NCBI GenBank assembly: GCA_019309045.1
Contig: JAFDGZ010000015.1
Span: forward strand, 1-46,701
DNA: 46,701 bases
Direction: 5' to 3'
DNA from: Deltaproteobacteria bacterium
Lineage (GTDB): Bacteria > Desulfobacterota > Syntrophobacteria > BM002
This document shows positions 7,694 to 16,028 of the stretch, piece by piece; within the stretch, counting starts at the first letter, position 1, and every line of letters starts with the position of its first letter. The translations under genes and the position numbers were made by a program. The notes beneath the pieces are model-generated. The model did not search any database. It was not told the origin of the DNA and saw only the letters and a program-made list of their open reading frames with translations.

Positions 7694-8461
7694 ATGAATG
7701 AACCAATCATAGAAATAGAGGATCTATGGTTCGCCTATGACACGATTCCGGTGCTCAAAGAGGTGAACCTTACCGTGTACAGTGGCGATTTTCTCGTCCT
7801 TCTGGGGCCCAATGGAGGAGGAAAGACCACTCTGCTCAAGATCATGCTGGGCCTCCTCAAGCCGCAAAAGGGAACTGTGCGCATTTTTGGTGAATCTCCC
7901 CGCCAGGCCTCGCAGCGCATCGGCTACATGCCGCAGCACATCCACCTGAAACAGAGCTTCCCCATCTCGGTTTTCGATGTGGTGTTGATGGGCAGACTGC
8001 GGCACAGAGCACCGGGTTGGTCGCGCTATACTGCAGAAGACAAAGAGGCGGCCAGAAAGGCGCTCGAGCGAGTAGAGATGTGGGACTACCAGGCGAGACG
8101 AATTGGTGAGCTCTCAGGGGGGCAGCAGCAGAGGGTCTTTATAGCCAGGGCCCTGGTTGATGAGCCGGAGGCCTTATTTCTGGACGAACCAACAGCCAGT
8201 GTGGACACCAAACATCAAACAGATCTCTTTGAAATCCTCAGGCAGCTCAATGAAAAGGTTACCATCGTGGTAGTCAGCCACGATGTGGGTATTATTTCCA
8301 GCCACGTCAAGTCCGTTGCCTGTGTAAACCAGCAGGTCTATTATCACGACAGCGGTGAATTGAGCACCGAGCTGCTTGAAAAGGCCTACCAGTGCTGCCC
8401 TGTAGAGCTCGTTGCCCACGGTCTTCCTCACCGCGTTCTTAAAACACACGAGGAGGAATGA
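7694..8461 (+). CDS. znuC: ATP-binding subunit of zinc/manganese ABC importer
   Basis: 255 residues, a complete ABC ATPase: Walker A GPNGGGKTT (38-46), Q-loop Gln81, signature LSGGQQQR (140-147), Walker B LFLDEP (161-166) and H-loop His196. The sequence around MGRLRHRAPGWSRY is typical of the ZnuC/MntB-type cluster. It powers uptake of the metal delivered by the substrate-binding protein whose stop codon is only 6 bases before this start. The C-terminal tail (residues ~215-255) contains the extra region of ZnuC-type proteins, with a CC pair and His residues that might sense metal. Confidence 0.92.
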   Translation: MNEPIIEIEDLWFAYDTIPVLKEVNLTVYSGDFLVLLGPNGGGKTTLLKIMLGLLKPQKGTVRIFGESPRQASQRIGYMPQHIHLKQSFPISVFDVVLMGRLRHRAPGWSRYTAEDKEAARKALERVEMWDYQARRIGELSGGQQQRVFIARALVDEPEALFLDEPTASVDTKHQTDLFEILRQLNEKVTIVVVSHDVGIISSHVKSVACVNQQVYYHDSGELSTELLEKAYQCCPVELVAHGLPHRVLKTHEEE

Positions 8462-8462
8462 C

Positions 8463-9275
8463 ATGTGGGAAGCCCTGCACTTCGAGTTCATGAGGAATGC
8501 CCTTATGGCCGGTCTGCTCGCCAGCATAGCCTGCGGGGTCATTGGCACTTTTGTGGTGGTGAACCGCATAGTCTTTCTCTCGGGCGGCATTGCTCATGCA
8601 GCTTATGGCGGCATTGGCCTCGCCTTTTTCTTTGGCATACCCTACGTTGTGGGCACGCTCGGCTTTGCCCTTGCCGTTGCCATAATCATGGCCCTGATCA
8701 CCTTGAAGGCGAGACATCGCACTGACACTGTCATTGGAGTACTCTGGGCAGTGGGCATGGCTCTCGGGGTGGTTCTGCTCGACCTTGCTCCAGGGTACAA
8801 TGTGGATCTCATGAGTTTTCTTTTCGGCAGCATCCTCACTGTACCTGCGTCAGATCTCTGGCTGATGTTCAGCCTCGATGTGGTGATTCTCTTGACCATT
8901 GCTTTTCTTTACAACGATTTTCTGGCCCTCTCTTTTGATGAGGATTTTGCCCAGATCAGAGGAGTGCGGGTCACCCTCCTCTACTTCGTCCTCCTTGCTC
9001 TGGTTGCCCTATCCGTGGTGCTGATCATGCGAGTCGTCGGACTCATCCTGGTGATCGCCCTTCTGACAATTCCACCGTACATTGCCGAAAATCAGGCTGG
9101 CTCTCTGTGGACGATGATGCTTCTCTCCTTTGCATTGAGTTGTTTTTTTACTACAGCCGGTCTCTGGCTGTCCTACACCTTCAATCTGACCTCAGGAGCC
9201 ACTATAATTCTGGTGGCTGGCACATGCTTTTTTATGTCCACTGTCATCGAAGGTGTGCAAAAAAAATCGGCCTGA
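8463..9275 (+). CDS. znuB: Membrane permease of zinc/manganese ABC importer (ABC-3 family)
   Basis: ATG at 8463, one base after the ATPase stop, with GAGGAGG upstream; 270 residues. It is a polytopic inner-membrane protein with about eight hydrophobic segments and the ABC-3 family marks: FMRNALMAGLLASIACGVIG near the N-terminus, SGGIAHAAYGGIGL (the conserved S-H-x-x-x-G), and the ATPase-contacting DEDFAQIRGV loop near residues 158-167. Together with the two preceding genes it makes a complete importer. Confidence 0.92.
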   Translation: MWEALHFEFMRNALMAGLLASIACGVIGTFVVVNRIVFLSGGIAHAAYGGIGLAFFFGIPYVVGTLGFALAVAIIMALITLKARHRTDTVIGVLWAVGMALGVVLLDLAPGYNVDLMSFLFGSILTVPASDLWLMFSLDVVILLTIAFLYNDFLALSFDEDFAQIRGVRVTLLYFVLLALVALSVVLIMRVVGLILVIALLTIPPYIAENQAGSLWTMMLLSFALSCFFTTAGLWLSYTFNLTSGATIILVAGTCFFMSTVIEGVQKKSA

Positions 9276-9352
9276 ACATCCATCCGGAGCAACCAGGCAA
9301 ATTTCCCGGACATCACAGTGAAGCACTTTTGTCTGTGGAGGGCTTGCTCAGC

Positions 9353-10102
9353 GTGCGTGAACGAATAAAAGTACCCTATGTTGAAAAGAAAGTCCGTCGA
9401 CTGCTCGGCAGGGCCGTACAGCGCTACGACCTGATACAGGCCAATGACCGCATTCTGGTGGCACTCAGTGGCGGCACAGACAGTACGGCGATGCTCTGGC
9501 TCCTCCAGGATCGTCTCAGACACATTCCCATTCCCTATGAAGTGCAGGCAGCCCACATAGCCCTGGGTTTCGACGGCGAAGATTTTTCTCCTGTGCGCTC
9601 CTGGGTGGAATCCCTGGGGATCCCATGCCGTGTGCTCGACACCAACTTCGGCCTGCAAGCCCACAGACCTGAAAACAGGGAGAACCCCTGCTTCCTCTGT
9701 GCCCGTTTGCGGCGGGCAGCCCTGTTCAAGACAGCCCGCAGACTTGGCTGCAACAAAATTGCTTTTGGCCACCACATGGACGATTTGATTGAAACCTTTT
9801 TCTTGAACGTCATTTACGGCTCGCAGATCGCCACCATGCTCCCCCGCCAGTCTTTTTTCAACGGTGAAATCACTGTCATCCGGCCGCTGGCAATCCTGCC
9901 GCCGGAAGTGATTCGCCGCTTCCATGCCAGCCGCGGCTTTCCTGCCGCTCCAAATCCATGTCCATCGAAAAACAGCGGCAAGAGACAGGAAATACGAGAA
10001 ATATTGAAAAGGCTCTATCGGCAGAATAGGAAGATCAGGGGAAACATATTCCACGCTCTGCACAATGTAACGTTGGAGTATCTGCCCTCGTATCGAGGGT
10101 GA
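9353..10102 (+). CDS. TtcA-like PP-loop ATPase (tRNA thiolation family)
   Basis: The frame is open from 9107, but its first part overlaps znuB. I place the start at GTG 9353, with GGAGGG 10 bases upstream; 249 residues. PP-loop SGGTDS (39-44), CFLCARLRR (Cys113, Cys116) and GHHMDDLIET (139-148) are hallmarks of TtcA, which binds an iron-sulfur cluster with three Cys and makes 2-thiocytidine in tRNA. Cys203 (PCPS) is the probable third ligand. The usual Lys of SGGKDS is Thr here, and the N-terminal part is shorter than in E. coli TtcA. Its position after a metal importer may only reflect shared transcription. The exact tRNA target is uncertain. Confidence 0.8.
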   Translation: MRERIKVPYVEKKVRRLLGRAVQRYDLIQANDRILVALSGGTDSTAMLWLLQDRLRHIPIPYEVQAAHIALGFDGEDFSPVRSWVESLGIPCRVLDTNFGLQAHRPENRENPCFLCARLRRAALFKTARRLGCNKIAFGHHMDDLIETFFLNVIYGSQIATMLPRQSFFNGEITVIRPLAILPPEVIRRFHASRGFPAAPNPCPSKNSGKRQEIREILKRLYRQNRKIRGNIFHALHNVTLEYLPSYRG

Positions 10103-10277
10103 ATGGTTGGCATGCCAATGCCTCCTGCAAACTGACAACCGTGGTTCTTCCTGGCCCTGCCGAACTGGCCGACTGTGAATTGAGGGAGGCGGCCAGTGGC
10201 AGTCGCCCCGCAAGCAAGACAAGCTGCCCTGAAGAGAGCAAGAAAGAATGATCCATGGTGTACTGCCATTCATGCAC

Positions 10278-10307
10278 TTGACAAGAAAAGGGATTTCAGT
10301 CTATAGG
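10278..10307 (+). promoter_or_regulatory. Promoter candidate for the lpdD-ubiX-ubiD operon
   Basis: TTGACA (10278-10283), an 18-base spacer and TATAGG (10302-10307) give a good vegetative promoter match. It lies about 255 bases before the first gene of the operon, implying a long transcribed leader. Confidence 0.5.
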
Positions 10308-10561
10308 TGCCGTTATTGGAAAAGAAGCCCATTAGCTTCCTTGCTGCCAGACAAAAGGAACGACTTCCCTGCCTGTGGATTATTTGGCGCCGGCAGCCGC
10401 TCATCCCAGTGGCAGATCTTGACAAGAGACAAGCTCACCCCTCTAGCCACTGGGATTGCCGTTTCAGCCATGTTGCCAAGGAAAAGAATACCGGCCTGGC
10501 TGAGCCAATTTGAAGCTGCCAAGGGGAAAACAATCTTTTTTGGAAAATGGAGGTTTCCTCC
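10308..10561 (+). promoter_or_regulatory. Long 5' leader with an 11 bp stem-loop before lpdD-like gene
   Basis: No gene is supported in this stretch. It contains a perfect inverted repeat, ATCCCAGTGGC (10403-10413) with GCCACTGGGAT (10446-10456), enclosing a 32-base loop that holds a smaller CTTG/CAAG pair. There is no U-run after the stem, so it is not a simple terminator. A cis-acting RNA or protein-binding leader for the decarboxylase operon is possible. I do not recognise a known riboswitch class. Confidence 0.35.
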
Positions 10562-10957
10562 ATGGATAGACAGCCTCGCCACTTCCAGTTCGAAGAAGGA
10601 GGTTTTCGAGTGGAGGCCCTGTGGCAGTCGTTGGGCGAAGATTATCTCCTGTCCATCTGGGGCGGTGTTGCCCACATTGGCGCTGTAGGCATGGCCCAGC
10701 CTCGTCCCAGTCTGCAGGACCCGAGCCGGGTGTCTGCCACCGCCTCGGTGTTCTGTTATGTGGGACACAAGGAAGACGAAGTGGTAAAGGAGGTTTCAGA
10801 GCGGCTGGCCTCTGCCCTGGCGGCAAAAGTCGTGGTGGTGGCGGGGCTGCATTGGGATAATCTCAGTGGGGAAGAAATCAGCCAGGTAGTCAGCAATGTC
10901 CGGGCTCTTGCGGAGATCATCTTGAGAGAGGAAGGAACGGCAAAAGAGCATGGTTGA
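10562..10957 (+). CDS. LpdD-like prenylated-flavin chaperone domain protein
   Basis: 131 residues from the ATG at 10562, which has GGAGGT 7 bases upstream (a nearer-upstream ATG at 10547 lacks one). The protein shows the pattern I associate with the LpdD family: a strand pair ending 'SIWGGVAHIGAVGMAQPRPS', then 'DPSRVSATASVFCYVGHKEDEV', then 'VVVVAGLHWDNLSGEEI'. LpdD-type proteins are linked to UbiD/UbiX decarboxylases (gallate decarboxylase in lactobacilli) and are thought to help maturation with prenylated FMN. Here the stop overlaps the start of the UbiX gene by 8 bases, and a UbiD follows, which strongly supports the assignment. Confidence 0.75.
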   Translation: MDRQPRHFQFEEGGFRVEALWQSLGEDYLLSIWGGVAHIGAVGMAQPRPSLQDPSRVSATASVFCYVGHKEDEVVKEVSERLASALAAKVVVVAGLHWDNLSGEEISQVVSNVRALAEIILREEGTAKEHG

Positions 10958-11522
10958 TGCATCAAGACGTCTACTGGTGGGCATATCGGGAGCCAGCGGA
11001 GTAATTTACGGCCTGGAAATGCTCAAAGTTTTGCAGGAGCTGGGCTATGAGAGTCATGTGATCCTGAGCAAGACAGCCCGAATGAATTTTCTCCTGGAAA
11101 CAGAACACTCCATCGAAGAAGTGGAGGCAGCAGCCGGCAAAATATATGACGATGAAGACCTGGCCGCGCCAATCTCGAGCGGCTCTTTCCTTAGCAGAGG
11201 CATGGTGGTGATTCCCTGCACCATAAAGAGCCTGTCAGCCATAACTCACTCATACAATGACAACCTTCTGGTACGGGCTGCTGATGTCACCATCAAGGAG
11301 CGCCGCACTCTGGTTCTGGTGGTGCGGGAGACGCCGCTCCACGAGGGACACCTGCAGCTAATGCTTGCTGCTGCCTCCCGGGGAGCAGTGATTTTGCCGC
11401 CAGTTCCAGCCTTCTATCATCGCCCGAAAACAATTCTTGATTTGATCCATCAGACCATAGGAAAAGTCCTCGACTGCTTTCAGATATCTCATCAACTGTT
11501 TCGCCGTTGGCAGGGGGCATGA
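10950..11522 (+). CDS. ubiX: UbiX-family flavin prenyltransferase
   Basis: 190 residues, standard length. Flavin-binding GISGASG (11-17), PISSGSF (74-80), the PCTIKSLSAI segment (89-98), VRETPLHEGHL (125-135) and PPVPAFYHRPK (150-160) are all conserved. The enzyme prenylates FMN with dimethylallyl (pyro)phosphate to make prFMN, the cofactor of UbiD-type decarboxylases. It overlaps the LpdD-like gene by 8 bases and precedes a UbiD gene by 66 bases, so cofactor synthesis, chaperone and enzyme are co-transcribed. It has no signal peptide, so prFMN is made in the cytoplasm. Confidence 0.95.
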   Translation: MVDASRRLLVGISGASGVIYGLEMLKVLQELGYESHVILSKTARMNFLLETEHSIEEVEAAAGKIYDDEDLAAPISSGSFLSRGMVVIPCTIKSLSAITHSYNDNLLVRAADVTIKERRTLVLVVRETPLHEGHLQLMLAAASRGAVILPPVPAFYHRPKTILDLIHQTIGKVLDCFQISHQLFRRWQGA

Positions 11523-11588
11523 CAGCGGCTGCTGTCAGTTCTCTGCGTTCAATACCGTAAATACATTTGCTTGAGGGGGAGGTTGGCC

Positions 11589-13067
11589 ATGAAAAGATTT
11601 GCCGCGTTGTTGATTATTGCCGCAGCCGCAGTTGTTCTCCTTGCTGGTTGCGGTCGCAGAGCAGTTAAGACGTCAGAAGCCAGCACGCCCGACGAGGTGG
11701 CCAGGCGGCTGGTGGACCTTACAGCCTGCATTGAATATCTGGAGGATACTGGCAATCTTGTTAGGGTCAAGTCGGAAGTTGATCCAGAATACGAGTTAGC
11801 CGGCATTGCCAAAAAATATGAGGGCAAGAAATGCGTCCTGTTCGAAAAGGTAAAGGGCAGCGACTATCCAGTGTTTATCGGCCTGCTATGGAACAGAGAC
11901 ATTGTTGCCAGCATCTTTGGTGTTCCCAGGGAAAAGGTGCCTTTTGTAATTGGCGGCGCCATTGGCCAGTGGAAAAGGAACAAGGAGGCCATGGAATCTC
12001 CCATCCTGGACAAAGGGCCTGCCAATGAAGTCATCGAGAAGGATGTGGATCTTTACAAACTGCCGGTGCCGATACACGCCCTCAAGGATGGCGGCAGGTA
12101 TTTCGACTCCTCGGTGGTAATTGCCAGGAATCCCGAGACCGGCAAACTCAACATTTCCATCCACCGCTTGATGATCACGGGCAAGGACCGCCTCACCTTT
12201 CTGATAGATCCTGGTCGTCATCTTGGTGCTTACCTGGAAGTCATGGAAAAAAGAAACATGCCACTGCAGGTAACCATAAACAATGGCATCAGTCTGGCGC
12301 CCTGGCTCAACTCGGCTATCCCGAGGCAGGGAGACGGCAAGTACAAGATAGCCCATCACATTATCGGCCGCCCCATCAATCTTCTCAAGGCACAGACCGT
12401 GGATGTACCTGCCTATGCCGATGCTCAATTTGTCATCGAGGCTGAAATTCTTCCCAACCTGCGGGAGGACGAAGGTCCTTTTGCCGAAGTAACAGGCTAT
12501 TATGCCAAAAGAGACAAGCGGTGGGTCATGAGAGTAAAGGCAATCACTCACCGCAGGAATCCAGTGTTTCATACTCTGTTGTCTGGACAGGAGGTCTGGA
12601 ACGCCGTGGGCTTCACCGCTGAAGCGAAAATATTTGTGACAGTCAAGAAAAAAGTGCCCCAGTTGAGGGCCGTGTACCTGACGCCTGGAGGTTGCGGCTT
12701 TTATGGAGCTGTGGTCCAGGTGGAGAAGGACGGGGCAATGGTTGGCCGCCAGGCCATCATGGAGACGTTCAAGGCCTTCAAGCCTTTGCAGAGAGTGGTG
12801 GCAGTGGATACCGACGTCAACCTCTATGATCCTATAGATGTAAACTGGGCCCTCACCACCAGATTCAATCCAGACACAGATCTCATCATACTGCCAAATC
12901 AGTGGGGGCATATTCTCAATCCAATGGTGAAAGTAAATGCCGACGGCAAAGGCGGCACTGTAACCAAGATCGGCATGGATGCCACCTGTCCCTTTCCGAG
13001 GACGGAAAGATTCGAACGAGTTGATTTCAAGAAGGTGGACCTGAACAATTACCAGATAAGCCAGTAG
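11589..13067 (+). CDS. UbiD-family prFMN decarboxylase carrying a lipoprotein signal peptide
   Basis: ATG at 11589 with GGGGGAGG 6 bases upstream; 492 residues. Residues 1-21 form a textbook lipoprotein signal (MKR, hydrophobic 5-18, LLAGC with Cys21), followed by a linker to ~42 and then a full UbiD fold. Active-site residues are present: Asn188-x4-Arg193, His211, and EGPFAE with Glu295 and Glu300, matching the Arg/Glu/Glu catalytic set. The cofactor/metal-site Glu found in the family motif S/D-E-Y-x-x-A-G appears as Lys251 here (GKYKIAHH). UbiD enzymes are cytosolic and reversibly (de)carboxylate aromatic or unsaturated acids, so an exported form is unusual. GTG codons near residues 38-42 could start a cytosolic form. 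Substrate unknown; phenolic or aromatic acids are likely given LpdD and UbiX next door. Confidence 0.88.
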   Translation: MKRFAALLIIAAAAVVLLAGCGRRAVKTSEASTPDEVARRLVDLTACIEYLEDTGNLVRVKSEVDPEYELAGIAKKYEGKKCVLFEKVKGSDYPVFIGLLWNRDIVASIFGVPREKVPFVIGGAIGQWKRNKEAMESPILDKGPANEVIEKDVDLYKLPVPIHALKDGGRYFDSSVVIARNPETGKLNISIHRLMITGKDRLTFLIDPGRHLGAYLEVMEKRNMPLQVTINNGISLAPWLNSAIPRQGDGKYKIAHHIIGRPINLLKAQTVDVPAYADAQFVIEAEILPNLREDEGPFAEVTGYYAKRDKRWVMRVKAITHRRNPVFHTLLSGQEVWNAVGFTAEAKIFVTVKKKVPQLRAVYLTPGGCGFYGAVVQVEKDGAMVGRQAIMETFKAFKPLQRVVAVDTDVNLYDPIDVNWALTTRFNPDTDLIILPNQWGHILNPMVKVNADGKGGTVTKIGMDATCPFPRTERFERVDFKKVDLNNYQISQ

Positions 13068-13241
13068 TGTAGTTTTGCCACCACTCTGGCGAGGGTTTGC
13101 TTGATTGCCAGTTTAACCCTCAGCCCTCGGCACGATGTTTTTCAGCAGACTGGGCCTGCCCGAGCCGCCGCCAGCCAGGATGGTGCGGAGCGCCAGCCTG
13201 CTGGAGTGGATGGTTCAAGGCTGAAAGTTTTGGCGCCCGCA

Positions 13242-14201
13242 ATGAATCAATTTGCAATTGAAATTCGGGGCATCGAGAAAATCTATCCCGCAGCAGGGGG
13301 AAATCCAGCCGTTCATGCCCTGAAAGGCATCGACCTCAGCATCGAGAGCTCCAAGATATTTTGCATCCTGGGACCGAATGGGGCAGGGAAAACCACCCTG
13401 ATAACTATCATGTCAGGCCTGCTCTATCCGGATGCAGGCATGGGCCGAGTGTGGGGACTGGATCTTCTCAGAGAACGGAGGAAGATCAGATCAATTGTAA
13501 ACTTTGCAAGCGGACATGCCAACCTGCCTGACAATTTCACTGTGGATGAAACCCTCACCTACTTTGGCATGTTGTACGGACTGGGCAGAGCTGAACGCCT
13601 GAAAAAGAGGGACGAGCTTGCCAGCTTTTTCGAGCTCGACAGTTATCGGAAAATTCCCTTCAATCAATTGTCCACCGGCCTGAAACAACGCCTCGCTCTG
13701 GCAAAGTCACTGATCAACGAGCCCAGAATCCTTTTTCTCGACGAACCCACAGTAGGGCTGGACCCGCAAGTCGCTGCCCTGATTCGCTCCAGACTGCTCC
13801 AGTGGCACCGAGAAAAGGGCATCACCATAATCCTGACTACCCATCAAATGGACGAAGCAGAGCAGATGAGCGACTGCCTCGGCTTTCTGAATGATGGCCG
13901 CTTCGTCAGAATCGGCAACGCCGCAGAACTGAAAAGAGGCATCCAGTTCCAGGAGACCATTACAATCTTCGGCAAGAAGCTCTCTGCGGCATCCGCGGTA
14001 TTGACCGGAATTGCCGGGGTTTCTCTCATAAGTGGTGAGCAAAATCAATTGAGTTGCCGGGTGGACTCCAGGGAAAAGCGAATCAATGCACTCATCGAGG
14101 CTGTTCTTTGTTCAGGCGGCATTATAGAAAATCTTTCTATCAGCGAACCCTCTCTAGGAGATGTGTTTGTTGCCCTTGCAGAGAGACCTGATTCAGATTA
14201 A
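13242..14201 (+). CDS. ABC-2 type exporter, ATP-binding subunit
   Basis: The open frame begins at 13101, but homology-like sequence starts at the ATG at 13242 (MNQFAIEIRG); no strong ribosome site is visible, so the start is provisional. About 319 residues. Walker A GPNGAGKTT (44-52), signature LSTGLKQR (143-150, Thr in place of the usual second Gly position), Walker B LFLDEP (164-169), His201 in the H-loop. The Q-loop Gln is not obvious (GHANLPD region). DrrA/CcmA-like architecture with a C-terminal domain (~230-319) typical of ABC-2 exporters. The gene overlaps the following permease by ~40 bases. Substrate unknown: drug, lipid or polysaccharide export are all possible. Confidence 0.85.
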   Translation: MNQFAIEIRGIEKIYPAAGGNPAVHALKGIDLSIESSKIFCILGPNGAGKTTLITIMSGLLYPDAGMGRVWGLDLLRERRKIRSIVNFASGHANLPDNFTVDETLTYFGMLYGLGRAERLKKRDELASFFELDSYRKIPFNQLSTGLKQRLALAKSLINEPRILFLDEPTVGLDPQVAALIRSRLLQWHREKGITIILTTHQMDEAEQMSDCLGFLNDGRFVRIGNAAELKRGIQFQETITIFGKKLSAASAVLTGIAGVSLISGEQNQLSCRVDSREKRINALIEAVLCSGGIIENLSISEPSLGDVFVALAERPDSD

Positions 14202-14964
14202 TGCCTTCTTTTTCAAGATCTGGTTGATTACCAGGAAAAGAGTATTTCATATCTTTGAAATTCTTTTCTGGCCAGCCATTGGACTGGTGTCTGTGGGGCT
14301 GCTCACCAGATTCTTGCAGTTAGAACCAAACATGGTCGCCTTTATCCTCATCGGGGTAATCGCCCTGAGTGTGGTGCAGGTTGGCCAGCTGGACATCTCT
14401 TATGTAATTCTCTACAGCGTCTGGAACAAGAGCTTGAAACAGGAAATGGCCGCCCCTACACAGCCCTTTCATTTAATTGCCGGCACCTGGGCCATGGGAG
14501 TAATCCATTCCCTGCTGATCTTCTCACTGCTCTCAATATTCAGCCGTTATGCCTTTGATTTTCGCTTTCTGAAACCAGGGCTGCTGCCCCTGGCCCTTTT
14601 CTACCTTGGCCTGGCCCTGACTTCAGCAGTTGTAGGTATCGTGGTCTGTGCTCTGGCATTCCGATTTGGCGGTCGTTCTCATGTTGGCGCCACATCTATA
14701 GTATCTGTTCTCATCTTGTTGAGCGGCATCTACTACCCGGTAGAGGTCCTACCTGCCCCTTTGAAGGCGCTGTCTGCCTTGATCCCTCTCACCTACTTCC
14801 TGGAGTACTTCAGATCTTTCTATGGCTTCCCCCCCAGCAGCCCCAGTCCATTGGCACTGGGCTACGTGCTGGTTTTCGGTTATGTCATTCTTGCTTCTCT
14901 GGCCATGCACTACGCCCTCAATCATTCCAGGAAGACGGGTATTCTTTTGAAGATGTCCGAATAG
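14161..14964 (+). CDS. ABC-2 type exporter, permease subunit
   Basis: About 267 residues with six hydrophobic segments and the ABC-2 motif GIYYPVEVLPAPLKALSALIPLTYFLEYFR near residues 190-220. It overlaps the 3' end of the ATPase gene. An AGGAG site at 14156-14160 abuts the ATG but is 6 bases from an in-frame TTG at 14167, so translation may begin at either codon. It forms the membrane channel for the preceding ATPase. A methyltransferase gene starts 5 bases after its stop, so modification and export may be coupled, although the cargo cannot be named. Confidence 0.85.
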   Translation: MCLLPLQRDLIQINAFFFKIWLITRKRVFHIFEILFWPAIGLVSVGLLTRFLQLEPNMVAFILIGVIALSVVQVGQLDISYVILYSVWNKSLKQEMAAPTQPFHLIAGTWAMGVIHSLLIFSLLSIFSRYAFDFRFLKPGLLPLALFYLGLALTSAVVGIVVCALAFRFGGRSHVGATSIVSVLILLSGIYYPVEVLPAPLKALSALIPLTYFLEYFRSFYGFPPSSPSPLALGYVLVFGYVILASLAMHYALNHSRKTGILLKMSE

Positions 14965-14969
14965 CAGCC

Positions 14970-16028
14970 ATGAAAGTTTCGAAGCGGTTCAAAAGAAGTG
15001 CGGTTGAACTGGTGGCAGTAGCTGCTCTCTTGCTTGATCTGTTCTACTGGCAGCACCGGGTAGTTTTCTGGATTTCATTCATTTATCTGCTGATGAACTA
15101 TCTCCACTACCGGCGGGAGGCCGCATTGAACTTCCGCCACTCACAGGCCATTCGCCGGACAATGAACCTCGGTGCGATAAAGGCCATTGAGAGAAAATAC
15201 ACCATGCGGGACGATTTCAACACCCCCGATAAACGAGCTCTCTTGCGGGGCCCCCTGGACAGATATTTCTACTATGCCAGATACGAGCACGCCCGGCAGC
15301 TGCTGGCTGAATATGCCAGCAGCGCCAGAAGAATACTGGACATGGGCTGCGGCTTCGGCAAGAACGCTCTGTATATTTGCCAGGAACTGCACTGTACTGC
15401 CATTGGCCTGGAGCTCGACGATTTAAAACTGCAATGGGCTCGGCGACATCTGCTGGGGGCAGCTGGGCCAGAAAATATAGCATTTGTCTGCGCTGATGCA
15501 GCCCAGCCGCCTTTCCAGTCAGCCAGCTTCGATTGCATTTTGCTGGCCGAGGTACTGGAGCATCTGCTCGACCCGCCTCGAGGTCTCAGCGCCTGTAACG
15601 ATTTGCTCCGCAAAGAGGGAGTACTGCTTGTCACCACTCCCAGCAGGCACAACCTGAACTACAGCAACAATCCTCTGTTTGTCCTGGAAAAGGTGCTCAG
15701 CCTGGCTTGCGAGCGTGTACTGCCTCCCTACCACAATTTACACGCCCAGTTTGAATTCAACTGGCGAAAGCCTGAGCCTGAATACGGCATACACTACCAC
15801 TTCTCTCGGCAGAAACTGGAATCCCTTCTAGAGGGGGCAGGATTTCGCCTCGTCTGGCGAGGCAGTTTTGAAACGGAGATTTTCCCATATCTGCTGATCG
15901 AACTCTGCACTCGGGGTGATGCCGGTTCAATGAGCAGATACCTTGACACCCTGGAATCCACAATTGCCAGGGTGCCCGTGCTGAAGCACCTGGGCCAGCA
16001 CCTTATGTATGTGGCTCAGAAAAGGTAG
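14970..16028 (+). CDS. Membrane-anchored class I SAM methyltransferase
   Basis: 352 residues. The N-terminus has two hydrophobic segments (about 11-27 and 31-44), so the enzyme is probably anchored to the inner membrane with the catalytic domain in the cytoplasm. The Rossmann methyltransferase core follows: motif I LDMGCGFGKN (123-132), acidic Glu148 at the end of strand 2, CADAAQPPF (174-182), and the FDCILLAEVLEHLLDPP post-motif (187-203). This is a UbiE/COQ5/Methyltransf_11-like arrangement. It is the third gene of a tight operon with an ABC-2 exporter (5-base gap), suggesting action on a membrane-associated or exported molecule. The substrate is unknown. Confidence 0.82.
   Translation: MKVSKRFKRSAVELVAVAALLLDLFYWQHRVVFWISFIYLLMNYLHYRREAALNFRHSQAIRRTMNLGAIKAIERKYTMRDDFNTPDKRALLRGPLDRYFYYARYEHARQLLAEYASSARRILDMGCGFGKNALYICQELHCTAIGLELDDLKLQWARRHLLGAAGPENIAFVCADAAQPPFQSASFDCILLAEVLEHLLDPPRGLSACNDLLRKEGVLLVTTPSRHNLNYSNNPLFVLEKVLSLACERVLPPYHNLHAQFEFNWRKPEPEYGIHYHFSRQKLESLLEGAGFRLVWRGSFETEIFPYLLIELCTRGDAGSMSRYLDTLESTIARVPVLKHLGQHLMYVAQKR

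Noticed and set aside
10248-10688. 146-codon + strand frame before the lpdD-like gene
   Set aside because: It overlaps the lpdD-like gene in another frame, lacks a ribosome site and has no recognisable pattern.
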